DNA from: Bolinopsis microptera
Taxonomy: Eukaryota; Ctenophora; Tentaculata; Lobata; Bolinopsidae
Reading direction: 5' to 3'
Assembly: GCF_026151205.1 (NCBI RefSeq)
Contig: NC_087084.1
Location: 12,551,453 to 12,615,452 of the forward strand
Length of the DNA stretch: 64,000 bases
The notes beneath the pieces are model-generated. The model worked only from the letters and a program-made list of their open reading frames with translations. It was not told where the DNA came from and did not search any database. Below, piece after piece: positions 10,401 through 20,112 of this stretch; within the stretch, counting starts at the first letter, position 1, and each line of letters opens with the position of its first letter. The position numbers and the translations under genes were made by a program.

Positions 10401-11047
10401 GAACAATATCCTTTGAGGAGCTATAAAATAATGACATTATATATCTTACAATATCATACATTTAAAACACTGCGTGGGGAAGTTAAACATAACTTTCGAG
10501 ATACAAATCGAAAAGTTCAAACATCCAGACAAGATATATTACTATTAAGTATCTGTGCTCCCAAAAATCTTAACAACCCTCTAACACCAGGCTAGTAGCC
10601 AGCTGTTACGGTAATAGCCCAGCCCTCTAACAACCCTCTAATAGCCATAACACCACCAGTAGTTATCAGGTATAATCCACGATTCTGCCTTCACTGATTA
10701 TCTGCCAGTGTCCACAATTATTTAATAAAGGATAATACTACACAGTGTAACTGTATATATATGATATGATATTTATGATAAATACAATGTATTTAAACAT
10801 AAAATCGAGGGTTTAGCTGACACCTACATTTCCCTGGTATCATAAGCCACAATTATTTTTTTACATCACACCAGTTATCCCCAATCGATGAAGATCATTT
10901 TCCAGATGTCTTGAAAAACTACAGACCAGTGTCAAACCTTGGGAAAACTAATTAAAAGAGAAGGCTACAGGAGCAATGAGCATGTAATGATAACTTCAAT
11001 TGTCCTGGACAATATGCTTACAAAAGAGATCATATTTCATTTGTTAT
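7432..11047. other. Interior of the 14.5 kb element, no gene seen
   Basis: AT-rich. The open frame at 7744-8055 (-) has no recognisable domain. At about 9308 the sequence CTACAGGGTGTTCAAAAAT resembles a mariner-type end, but I find no matching right end. Only scattered short frames remain; I see no coding region I can support. Confidence 0.5.
8402..8460. repeat. Long hairpin
   Basis: AACCACAAGTCTA (8410-8422) pairs perfectly with TAGACTTGTGGTT (8440-8452), with a 17-base loop. The stem continues outward with AGAATT/AATTCT after a small bulge. It could be a tiny MITE or a structured RNA element; no flanking duplication was recognised. Confidence 0.8.
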
Positions 11048-11196
11048 CATGGACAAAAGGATTTCGCGATTATTTTGGCCAAAAATCGCGATACCGCGAA
11101 ATTTAACAGGCTATACATTAAACTATACATAAAATTTGTCGCAAATAATGGGAGAAATCGCGATTCCGTACATGCCGCGATTTCCTTTTGTCCCTG
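11048..11196. mobile_element. 149 bp hAT-type MITE with perfect 8 bp target duplication
   Basis: Ends CATGGACAAAAGG and CCTTTTGTCCCTG, inverted with one mismatch, flanked by TTTGTTAT on both sides (11040-11047 and 11197-11204). The inside is rich in CGCGATTTT-like words. A second copy in the opposite orientation lies at 36543-36690. CA termini and 8 bp duplications are typical of hAT elements. Confidence 0.8.
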
Positions 11197-11346
11197 TTTG
11201 TTATTAAGATAGTGTTAATGATATCTTCATAGCAGCTGATGAAAATATGAACATATTTCTGTTCTTCAGATTAAGTCAAAACCTTCGTCAACCAACCGAG
11301 AAATTGTTTCTTGAGGACAAAGAACTGGATGTTTAAATAGGTACCG

Positions 11347-11545
11347 CGACAATTGACCCCCTGACAATTGACCCCCTATGTAATTACACTGGGGTCAATT
11401 GTAACGAAATCTAGGTCTTAGTACGACAATTGACCGCCCGACAATTGACCCCCCCAACAATTGACCGCCCGACAATTGACCCCCTGACAATTGACCCCCT
11501 GACAATTGACCCCCCATGTAATTACACTGGGATCAATTGATCGGG
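11347..11545. repeat. GACAATTGACCCCC tandem repeats
   Basis: About eight imperfect copies of a 14-mer built round CAATTG, interspersed with two copies of TGTAATTACACTGGG. Relatives occur inside the foldback element (14340-14420, 15240-15330) and after the TTAGGG array (17985-18034). The open frames here are repeat artefacts. Confidence 0.85.
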
Positions 11546-11624
11546 TTAGGGTCAGGGTCAGGGTCAGGGTCAGGGTCAGGGTCAGGGTCAGGGTCAGGGT
11601 CAGTGTCAGGGTCAGGGTAGTAGT
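11546..11624 (+). repeat. TCAGGG telomere-like array (left part)
   Basis: One GGGTTAGGG followed by about twelve TCAGGG hexamers. This is the left part of an array that continues at 17649. The LINE between them appears to have inserted into it. Confidence 0.85.
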
Positions 11625-12366
11625 AAACCCGCGATGGGGTGGCATGTGCCTCAATAAAAATATTACAATCATTTATTATTATATCAATTTAGCGTTAAAT
11701 ATTTCAAAAATATCAATAACGTATGGTTGATCCTTCACACTTGGTAAAATATATAAAAATAAAGTTAATCTACACTAAAGAATAAATAATCTATATTAAA
11801 TAAATCAACAATATTAACTCCCCATCTTCATGTAGTCATTTATCAAAGCGGTAGAAATCCAAATAATTTTAGTACGCGGTGCGCAAGGAATTTCGTTTTA
11901 AAAAAATGTGTAGGCAAGATAAGCCTAAGTGTGGCAGTGAAAATTGAAAAATAAGTTGCAGAATAAATTGCAGTGACTGACTGTCAAATGCATTATCGCA
12001 GTTCATTTATTTGACTGCACTAACGTTTAGGATTCTTACAGCTGTTATATTTTGCTAATATTTTGTTTAAAAGTTGTAAAGGACAAAGTTCTTGTCCGTC
12101 CACGAAAGGTTTTCTAGGTCAAGTTTTTGTTTGTCCTGTAAGTAACGTACAATGTTGTCCTTGTATGAATTAATAAACTTATCTTGTAACTTAGGTACGT
12201 TGAAGGGAAGGATTTTATTTATTTCGTTTATCGTGTTGTTATATAATCGTGGTCCTACGTTAGAGATGCTATAATCGGTGATCCGTAATCTGTTGAACTT
12301 AATTTCAAAATACTTTGGATTTCTCCTTTCCGTTTGTCTAAGCGGTGATTTTTCAAATATACTACA
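11625..12366 (-). pseudogene. LINE reverse-transcriptase ORF, C-terminal end and 3' tail
   Basis: On the minus strand from 12366 the frame reads ...SIFEKSPLRQTERRNPKYF..., then SISNVGPRLYN, ending at a stop at 12067-12069. That is the classic tail of non-LTR reverse-transcriptase ORFs. The upstream part of the same frame lies at 17360-17640, beyond the foldback insertion. The 4 bases TACA at 12363-12366 are one copy of the foldback target duplication. The element's 3' end meets the TCAGGG array near 11625. Confidence 0.8.
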
Positions 12367-12414
12367 GAGGCCTCCCCCAGCCTCGGATCTTAGGATTGGA
12401 TTTGCAAACATTCC

Positions 12415-12880
12415 TAAGACAAACTGCTTAAGAAAAGCTAAGACAGCAAAAAAAGCTGAGACAAAATTTAAGCGAACCTGAGATGTCAAAATAAGCTAAG
12501 ACAGCGAAAATTCTTAAGACAAAATTTAAGGAAACCTAAGACAGCGGAAAATCCTGAGACAAAATTTAAGGAAACCCAAGACAGCGAAAAATCCTAAGAC
12601 AAAATTTAAGAAATCCTGAGACAGCGAAAAATCCTGAGACAAAATTTAAGAAATCCCGAGACAGCGAAAAAACCTGAGACAAAATTTAAGAAATCCCGAG
12701 ACAGCGAAAAAACCTAAGACAAAATTTAAGAATCCTGAGACGCGCGAAAAAACCTGAGACAAAATTTAAGAAATCCCGAGACAGCGAAAAATCCTGAGAC
12801 AAAATTTAAGAAAACCTGAGACAGCGAAAAATCCTGAGACAAAATTTAAGAAAACCTGAGACAGCGAGAAATCTTTAGAT
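12415..12880. repeat. 40 bp subterminal minisatellite, left arm
   Basis: About eleven copies of a 40-mer alternating GAGACAGCGAAAAATCC with GAGACAAAATTTAAGAAA. The inverted partner array is at 16925-17330. Regular spacing might suggest a CRISPR array, but there are no unique spacers. Confidence 0.9.
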
Positions 12881-13522
12881 ACAATTTATACAATAACAAC
12901 AAGAATATACATGGATATTACATCTTTTAATTTCTTGCAAAGAATATAATAAATACAATATTACTAGGTATAGTAGGAATGTCAATAAGTCAATAGAATT
13001 TGTTTGTTCATTAGAAAATTATTGGACGGAGATCGTCAACTAATATTTCTTCGGATATTTCTCCGGTTTGCAGTTCCATAACCTTATCCGGAAACCATCT
13101 ACGGTAATTTTGTTGATTCTCACAGAGCAAAGTGCAAAGAAACTGCCGCAAACTGCTACAATCTCCAAGAAATCTATTTATTGACTAGCTTGCTAAAATT
13201 CATCGTCAAATTACCGCTGCTCGAGTTACCTAGCCAGGCCCATTTCAGTTTTGAGTACTGGAGTCGGTTATCTAGTCAAAGCCTAGCTTTTTTGTAACTT
13301 GCAAGTGCTTTTGCGGATTGTCGTGGATTTCGGCAAATAGTCGTGGATTTCGGCGATATTTTCAGATTATTCTTCAATGTCCTCAAACCTGAGCACTGGG
13401 ACTACTTAAGTTTTTGCTACTATCTGAATTATTTGCTCAAGCTACTGGCTCGCTAGGTTCAAAGGTTTATTTCCTATTTATCATGAAAAAAAAAATTGTG
13501 CTGGGTAAAAGTTTACACGGTG

Positions 13523-13594
13523 TTCACGCAGGTTTGAACTCCCGACCTCGCGCAGAGCTAGCCGATCGCCTAGCCGCCGAGCTACTCGGGTGAT
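13523..13594 (-). repeat. tRNA-derived SINE head, left foldback arm
   Basis: On the minus strand GTAGCTCGGCGGCTAGGCG resembles an A box and GGAGTTCAAACC a B box. It is mirrored at 16051-16125, so it was present before or during formation of the palindrome. Confidence 0.5.
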
Positions 13595-14974
13595 GTACTC
13601 ATGAAATTGTTGATGTCATTATATATTTACCCCTTTTACCCCCAGTTCCATAGCGGATATTATGCCAAATTATTGGACGGAGATCGTCAACTAATATTTC
13701 TTCGGATATTTCTCCGGTTTGCAGTTCCATAACCTTATCCGGAGACCATCTACGGTAATTTTGTTGATTCTCACAGAGCAAAGTGCAAAGAAACTGCCAC
13801 AAACTGCTACAATCTCCGAGAAATTCCCGGAGAGCTTCATCTCCGTATAACTGTATAATACAGTAGACGGAGCCGGAGAATCATCACCGTAGAAATGGAC
13901 CTCCGTCTAATAATTTGGCATAATATCCGCTATGGAACTGGGGGTTAATCTGATTAAAAGCTACAAAAAATTCCAGAAATGAGATGGCTGGTTAAAACCT
14001 ACCTTTGGAAAGCTCTGATGAACCTGCCCGTGGAGAAATAAACACACTTAACTTCACCTCAATTGAGCAATAACTATTTATCGCTTATTACTTCATTTAT
14101 TTAGGATGTACAGTGTGCTTCGTAACTAATTTATTATTACAAAGTTTACTTTCTAATAAGCTAAAACGACAACTAATCTTTCGTTTTACTCCTTACTGTA
14201 CTGGTTTACTCGTCAATCCAGGTATATGAGAATGTGTGAGAATGGTCTTGAAACTCTGAAAAGAGGGAAGCAGTTTTGGGGACGGGGAGATTGAAGCGGG
14301 TGGGCGACAAATGAACCCCCCCCCCCCTATTGTAAGCCCCCCGGCTTACAATTGACCCCCCATGCAATTACACTGAGTCAATTGATCTCAGTATAATAAC
14401 ATGGGGGTTAATTGTCGTACTAAGCCCTAGATTGTACCTGCTAATGAGGTGAATATCCCAGATCATAGCTTCACAGGTAGGACTGTATAATGGGGGCCCT
14501 GATGTTATAGTGGACATCATTTTCCCCTCCCTTATCTGATTAAAGGATACAAAACAGTCAAGAAATGAGATTGGTTAAAACCTACCTTGGGAAAGCTCCG
14601 ATGGACTAGCCCGTGGAGAAATAAACACACTTAACTTCAGCTCAATTGAGCAATAACTGCCTATTTATTGCTTATAACTTCATTTATTTTGGATGTAGAT
14701 TGGGCTTCGTTGTGAGATACTATACCTGAGTGATTACTCCGAACTTTCTAAAAAGCTACAAAGTTAACTTTCTGAAAAGCTACAAAGTTAACTTTCCTAC
14801 TGTACTGGATTACTCGTCAATTCAGGTATAGGAGTATGTATTAGAACGGTCCTGAAACTATGAAAAGAGGGAATTAGCGGTTTTGGGGACGGGAAGATTA
14901 CAGCATCAAAAACGGGTAGGATGTAGGAGCCTAGGAGGGTAATTATAATAATAAAGGTACTGGGGGATTGAACA

Positions 14975-15238
14975 ACTTACTTACTTTCGGCGATCCTCGA
15001 TCGAACTCCCATTCACTGTCTGCCTCCACACGTCTTGATCGCACATAACAGTTCGAAGGTCGTCCAACTGGAGCCCAGTGTCACGAGCTACTACGTCCAG
15101 GAAGGTGAGTGGTCTCCTTCCACAGTTCCACGGCCGGACTGGGTAAGTCGCCAGGGGAGGATAGAGGAGATAACTTGGTCAGAAGCTCTCATGCAGTGCC
15201 CAGCAAATCTGTTACGCCTTGACGCAAGCCTAGGGCTT
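14975..15238 (-). pseudogene. LINE C-terminal tail in the foldback spacer
   Basis: Minus-strand reading gives RFAGHCMRASDQVISSILPW, then, after one frame change, LTFLDVVARDTGLQLDDLRT and DQDVWRQ. This is the usual C-terminal end of another non-LTR retrotransposon family (a zinc-knuckle/GRP-type tail). It sits in the single-copy centre between the arms and looks like captured cargo. Short open frames on both strands here are shadows of it. Confidence 0.6.
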
Positions 15239-16050
15239 AGTACGACAATTGACCCCCGACAATTAACCCCCATGTTATTATACTGAGATCAATTGACTCA
15301 GTGTAATTGCATGGGGGGTCAATTGTAAGCCGGGGGGCCACCTGCTTCAATCTCCCCGTCCCCAAAACTGCTTCCCTCTTTTCAGAGTTTCAAGACCATT
15401 CTCACACATTCTCATATACCTGGATTGACGAGTAAACCTGTACAGTAGGGAGTAAAACGAAAGATTAGTTGTCGTTTTAGCTTATTAGAAAGTAAACTTT
15501 GTAATAATAAATTAGTTACGAAGCACACTGTACATCCAAAATAAATAAAGTAATAAGCGATAAATAGTTATTGCTCAATTGAGGTGAAGTTAAGTGCGTT
15601 TATTTCTCCACAGGCAGGTTCATCAGAGCTATCCAAAGGTAGGTGTTAACCAGCCATCTCATTTCTGGAATTTTTGTAGCTTTTAATCAGATTAACCCCC
15701 CAGTTCCATAGCGGATATTATGAAAATTATTAGACGGAGGTCCATTTCTACGGTGATGATTCTCCGGCTCCGTCTACTGTATTATACAGTTATACGGAGA
15801 TGAAGCTCTCCGGGAATTTCTCGGAGATTGTAGCAGTTTGTGGCAGTTTCTTTGCACTTTGCTCTGTGAGAATCAACAAAATTACCGTAGATGGTCTCCG
15901 GATAAGGTTATGGAACTGCAAACCGGAGAAATATCCGAAGAAATATTAGTTGACGATCTCCGTCCAATAATTTGGCATAATATCCGCTATGGAACTGGGG
16001 GTAAAAGGGGTAAATATATAATTACATCAAAAATTTCATGAGTACATCAC

Positions 16051-16125
16051 CCGAGTAGCTTGGCGGCTAGGCGATCGGCTAGCTCTGCGCGAGGTCGGGA
16101 GTTCAAACCTGCGTGAACACCGTGT
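16051..16125 (+). repeat. tRNA-derived SINE head, right foldback arm
   Basis: Mirror copy of 13523-13594, with A-box-like GTAGCTTGGCGGCTAGGCG and B-box-like GAGTTCAAACC. Confidence 0.5.
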
Positions 16126-16671
16126 AAACATTTACCCAGCACAATTTTTTTTCCATGATAAATAGGAAATAAACCTTTGAACCTAGCGAGCCAGTAGCTT
16201 GAGCAAATAATTCAGATAGTAGCAAAAACTTAAGTAGTCCCAGTGCTCAGGTTTGAGGACATTGAAGAATAATCTGAAAATATCGCCGAAATCCACGACT
16301 ATTTGCCGAAATCCACGACAATCCGCAAAAGCACTTGCAAGTTACAAAAAAGCTAGGCTTTGACTAGATAACCGACTCTAGTACTAAAAACTGAAATGGG
16401 CCTGGCTAGGTAACTCGAGCAGCGGTAATTTGACGATGAATTTTAGCAAGCTAGTCAATAACTCAATAAGTATATTTCTCGGAGATTGTAGCAGTTTGCG
16501 GCAGTTTCTTTGCACTTTGCTCTGTGAGAATCAACAAAATTACCGTAGATGGTCTCCGGATAAGGTTATGGAACTGCAAACCAGAGAAATATCCGAAGAA
16601 ATATTAGTTGACGATCTCCGTCCAATAATTTGGCATAATATCCGCTATGGAACTGGGGGTAAGAAGGGGTA

Positions 16672-16695
16672 AGGGGGGGGGGGGGGGGGGGGGGG
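16672..16695 (+). repeat. Poly-G run
   Basis: About 24 G in a row after AAGAAGGGGTAA. It marks a break in the palindrome: the block beyond it (16700-16795) matches the reverse complement of about 14430-14530. Confidence 0.9.
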
Positions 16696-16924
16696 AGATG
16701 ATGTCCGCTATAAAGCTATAACATCGGGCCCCCATTATACAGTCCTACCTGTAAAGATATGATCTGGGATACTCACTTCATTAGCAGGCACATAGAGGTT
16801 TCAGACAAATTCTATTGACTTATTGACATTCCTACTATACCTAGTAATATTGTATTTATTATATTCTTTGCAAGAAATTAAAAGATGTAATATCCATGTA
16901 TATTCTTGTGGCTATTGTATAAAT

Positions 16925-17330
16925 TGTATCTAAAAATTTTTCGCTGTCTCAGGTTTTCTTAAATTTTGTCTCAGGATTTTTCGCTGTCTCAGGTTTTCTT
17001 AAATTTTGTCTCAGGATTTTTCGCTGTCTCGGGATTTCTTAAATTTTGTCTCAGGTTTTTTCGCGCGTCTCAGGATTCTTAAATTTTGTCTTAGGTTTTT
17101 TCGCTGTCTCGGGATTTCTTAAATTTTGTCTCAGGTTTTTTCGCTGTCTCGGGATTTCTTAAATTTTGTCTCAGGTTTTTTCGCTGTCTCGGGATTTCTT
17201 AAATTTTGTCTCAGGATTTTTCGCTGTCTCAGGATTTCTTAAATTTTGTCTTAGGATTATTCTGCTGTCTTAGGATTATTCTGCTGTCTTAACTTTTGCA
17301 CCTGTGTCTCAGGAATTTTTGCAAATCTAA
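16925..17330. repeat. 40 bp subterminal minisatellite, right arm
   Basis: About ten copies of the 40-mer, inverted relative to 12415-12880. The outermost repeats are the most degenerate (TTAGGATTATTCTGCTGTC). Confidence 0.9.
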
Positions 17331-17359
17331 TCCTAAGATCCGAGGCTGGGGGAGGCCTC

Positions 17360-17640
17360 TACAGATACTCGATGGTGCTACTCCCATATAAACCTTGTGC
17401 ATCAAAGTTAGACAGCTTTTAGCAATGAGATTAGGAAGAGCTAAAATTCCTATTTTGTTGAAGATGGATTTTGTGTGAGATGGTAGTTTACGTTTTTCTT
17501 TGTCGTAAAAATAGTTATGATATTCTGAATCAGTGGCGCGAATAGCTTTCTTTTGAGCAGAGAATAAAGACTGAATGGAATTTAAAGATTTAGTACCCCA
17601 AACAGTAGCGCAGTAATACAGGTGAGATTGAATTAAACTA
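17360..17640 (-). pseudogene. LINE reverse-transcriptase ORF, upstream part
   Basis: Open on the minus strand from 17640: QSHLYYCATVWGTKS, IQSLFSAQKKAIRA, KIGILALPNLIAKSCLTLMH. It aligns with the post-palm region of the LINE at 46124-47704, so it is the same family. The 5' end is cut where it meets the TCAGGG array at about 17640. The reading frame continues at 12366 once the foldback element is removed. Confidence 0.8.
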
Positions 17641-17648
17641 TTGTATTG

Positions 17649-17845
17649 TCAGGGTCAGGGTCAGGGTCAGGGTCAGGGTCAGGGTCAGGGTCAGGGTCAG
17701 GGTCAGGGTCAGGGTCAGGGTCAGGGTCAGGGTCAGGGTCAGGGTCAGGGTCAGGGTCAGGGTCAGGGTCAGGGTCAGGGTCAGGGTCAGGGTCAGGGTC
17801 AGGGTCAGGGTCAGGGTCAGGGCCAGGGTCAGGGTCAGGGTCAGT
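17649..17845 (+). repeat. TCAGGG telomere-like array (right part)
   Basis: About 33 near-perfect TCAGGG hexamers. The change to TTAGGG at about 17846 is abrupt. Open frames in both strands (RVRVRV, GQGQGQ) are artefacts. Confidence 0.95.
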
Positions 17846-17974
17846 ATAGGGTTAGGGTTAGGGTTAGGGTTAGGGTTAGGGTTAGGGTTAGGGTTAGGGT
17901 TAGGGTTAGGGTTAGGGTTAGGGTTAGGGTTAGGGTTAGGGTAAGGGTTAGGGTTAGGGTTAGGGTTAGGGTTG
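17846..17974 (+). repeat. Interstitial TTAGGG telomeric array
   Basis: About 21 TTAGGG hexamers with one TAAGGG variant: the metazoan telomere repeat in an interstitial setting. Confidence 0.95.
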
Positions 17975-18034
17975 GGGGGGGTCAATTGTCGGGGGGGGAA
18001 ATTGTCGGGGGGTCAATTTTCGGGGGGTCAATTG
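17975..18034. repeat. GTCAATTGTCGGGGGG repeats
   Basis: Four imperfect units round CAATTG, the reverse complement of the family at 11347-11545. The telomere-like array is therefore bracketed by the same satellite on both sides. Confidence 0.85.
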
Positions 18035-18239
18035 TTGCCCACCCGTTTAAATACTATCTGCAGCTAATGTACATGATTCTAAAACTAATATAAATAATTC
18101 TAAAACTCAAATTAAAGTCTTTCGGTCTAATATAGTATTGCTCAATGAGATGGTGTGAAAATCGCTCATAAAACATTAGTAATGTTTGTGCTTACTATTA
18201 AAAGCCAGGGAGTGTTTTAGACGAGATTTGTAGTGAAAT

Positions 18240-18986
18240 CAACAAGAAAATGTACGAGGAAATTCAATCTTGCAATTTGATGAACAAGAGATCAGTAACG
18301 AAAGAGAAACCATGAGAATGCTTGGAAACTGTTTGTTGTATATTGGACCAGTTCAGTATCACCTGGCTAAGGAAGGCGATACCTCTTGCAGAAGAAATTG
18401 ACAAGTTGAAAAGTGAGAAGATTTCAGAGTATAATCATCGATCCATAGAATAAGGCTATTGAAAAAAAGCAACAAACAGCTCAAATCAATGCAGAATACC
18501 GTGCAAACGGAGATGAAAAGCTACTCTTCAGTCGTTAGAAAAAGCATCAATGCTGCTTGCGCCCCGAAGAAGATCCACGCTGCAGTTAAAAAAGTAGAAA
18601 ACCAGATTGAGTGAAGCAAGAACGTAATCATTTATGGTCTATCAGAATCAGAGAACGAGCAACTGCTGAGTAACGTTGAGGAGGTTCTGAATGAAATTAG
18701 TGAGAAGCCTTTAGTCAGGGACTGCTGCTGTATTGGAGCTCTGAAAGAAAATGTATCCAGACCAGTAAAGTTCACATTGAGCAGTTCTGACCATGCAACA
18801 CCAGTGATCAGAAACACCAGTACACTACGCTCAAAGGAGGGGAACAGCTCAGTTTACATCTGCCCTGATAGGACTGCCACGGAACGAAAAGCTTATAAAA
18901 AGCTTGTAGAAGAACTGAGACTGAAACGAACTACAGAGCCTGACAAGTTTCATAGTATTAGGAACAATAAGATAGTCAGCTTGTAG
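18240..18986 (+). pseudogene. LINE ORF1 remnant
   Basis: The + frame reads KNVIIYGLSESE, SRPVKFTLSSSDHATPVIRN, VYICPDRTATERKAYKKLVE, RNNKIVSL and then a stop at 18984-18986. This is a common ORF1-type nucleic-acid-binding domain of non-LTR elements. A TGA at about 18612 interrupts the frame, and the part upstream is eroded. Confidence 0.65.
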
Positions 18987-19149
18987 AGAGTATAACTAGA
19001 GGCGAGAGTGGCTAAAATTATTATTCCTACTTATCTAAATTTAAACATTATTGTTGATTTTGATCTTGAAGGGACCATAATTTTTGAGGCCATTACTTGC
19101 CGATGATGTCAATGTTTATTTCAGGATTACCACTTTTGGAACTCAATAA

Positions 19150-19480
19150 ATGTATCCTTGTATCCTTGTATCCTTGTATCCTTGTATCCTATCAGGTCCA
19201 GTTACTACAAAATGCCGTAGCCAAAGCTGTTGATAGGCAATATAAACATTACCATCTTGAGGATGAACTGATCAATCTTTACTGGTTGGATAATGGATAT
19301 AGAGAAGAGGATTGAATTCAAAATCCCGCTACAAAATCTCACAAATCCATACTAGGATTGGCTCCTACTTATCTGCAAGATATGTTCGGATTTGTGTTTG
19401 GTGTAGGTAGCCTCTCTGTAGTAGCTTCTAAGATGTACAATCAATTTGCTAATTCTTTGAAATCGTTAAAGCTCTTCTAA
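19150..19480 (+). pseudogene. LINE reverse-transcriptase tail with 9 bp microsatellite
   Basis: Four copies of TGTATCCT plus T open the stretch, followed by LLQNAVAKAVDRQYKHYHLE, RIEFKI and, in a shifted frame, ILGLAPTYLQDMF. These are the usual words near the C-terminus of non-LTR reverse transcriptases. Several frameshifts make it dead. It may be the other end of the element whose ORF1 lies at 18240-18986. Confidence 0.6.
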
Positions 19481-20112
19481 AAACTTTGTCGAAAAACTAT
19501 TCAAGTCATATTTGGTGAAAGACCTTCAATTTAAAAAATATAACCTCATCGAATATTTTGAAATGGCCACAACCCATTTAAATATTTTAGTTTCTCTTAT
19601 TCCGTCACATCTTACTATACATTTCTAACAAAGTAATCGTATAGTATCAATTAAACCAATTCAGTATCAACAAACCACGATAAACTATGTAGAAGATAAG
19701 AGGTATGTCACAAATAGAGCCGACTCTAGAGGAAAAAGAATATGATAAAAACGATAGGAAATAGTACGAATGGGTACTCCACCCAATGAGAATACGTGAA
19801 AAAATAGTTAGTAATCAAATTACACATTAAAAAGATAACCAAATAGGGTGAAAAGGAGCTTCGAAATGCGACGATAACACTAAAAAACAACCTAAATATT
19901 ATTGTGAAAATATGACATTATTTGGTTTAGCGCTCGATTTTCATACCACGGTGTAAATATTCGAAAATATGCGCGGCGCACCTAAAATTTTGGTTCCATT
20001 AAACATGAATTTTTTGGTCAAAATTATATTAAATATACTTTAATTAATTGTTATTACAAGATATAAGTTTAAAAATTTTCAAAATATAGCATATAAGTAC
20101 CAAAAATAAATT
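19481..20112. other. AT-rich non-coding stretch
   Basis: No gene is seen. Bases near 20090-20130 run into the inner end of the right terminal subunit (GCGCGCAAAAAAGTC). Confidence 0.4.

Larger units (their letters stand above)
12367..17359. mobile_element. 5 kb foldback transposon inserted in a LINE
   Basis: Termini GAGGCCTCCCCCAGCCTCGG are exact inverted repeats (left start 12367, right end 17359); identity continues for about 47 bases with few mismatches. Both sides carry TACA. Taking out the element and one TACA joins the two LINE parts in frame. The arms (about 12.37-14.4 and 15.24-17.36 kb) are an imperfect palindrome containing 40 bp minisatellites next to each end, a tRNA-derived SINE head and several shuffled blocks. 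The centre holds a LINE tail. No transposase is visible. The layout recalls Drosophila FB and Galileo elements, but the 4 bp duplication differs from what I recall for those. Confidence 0.85.

Noticed and set aside
12415-12880. Possible CRISPR array (regular 40 bp spacing)
   Set aside because: Tandem minisatellite without unique spacers, no cas genes, in an animal genome, mirrored in the other foldback arm.
13599-16672. Three nearly identical small ORFs beginning MWQFLCTLLCENQQ or similar
   Set aside because: They are copies of one palindrome block (13599-13802, 15838-16041, 16430-16672). The frame has no known domain and the repeats explain its conservation.
17638-18093. GQGQ/RVRV/LTLT repeat proteins on both strands
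   Set aside because: Artefacts of TCAGGG and TTAGGG hexamers; the same applies to the frames at 11418-11730.
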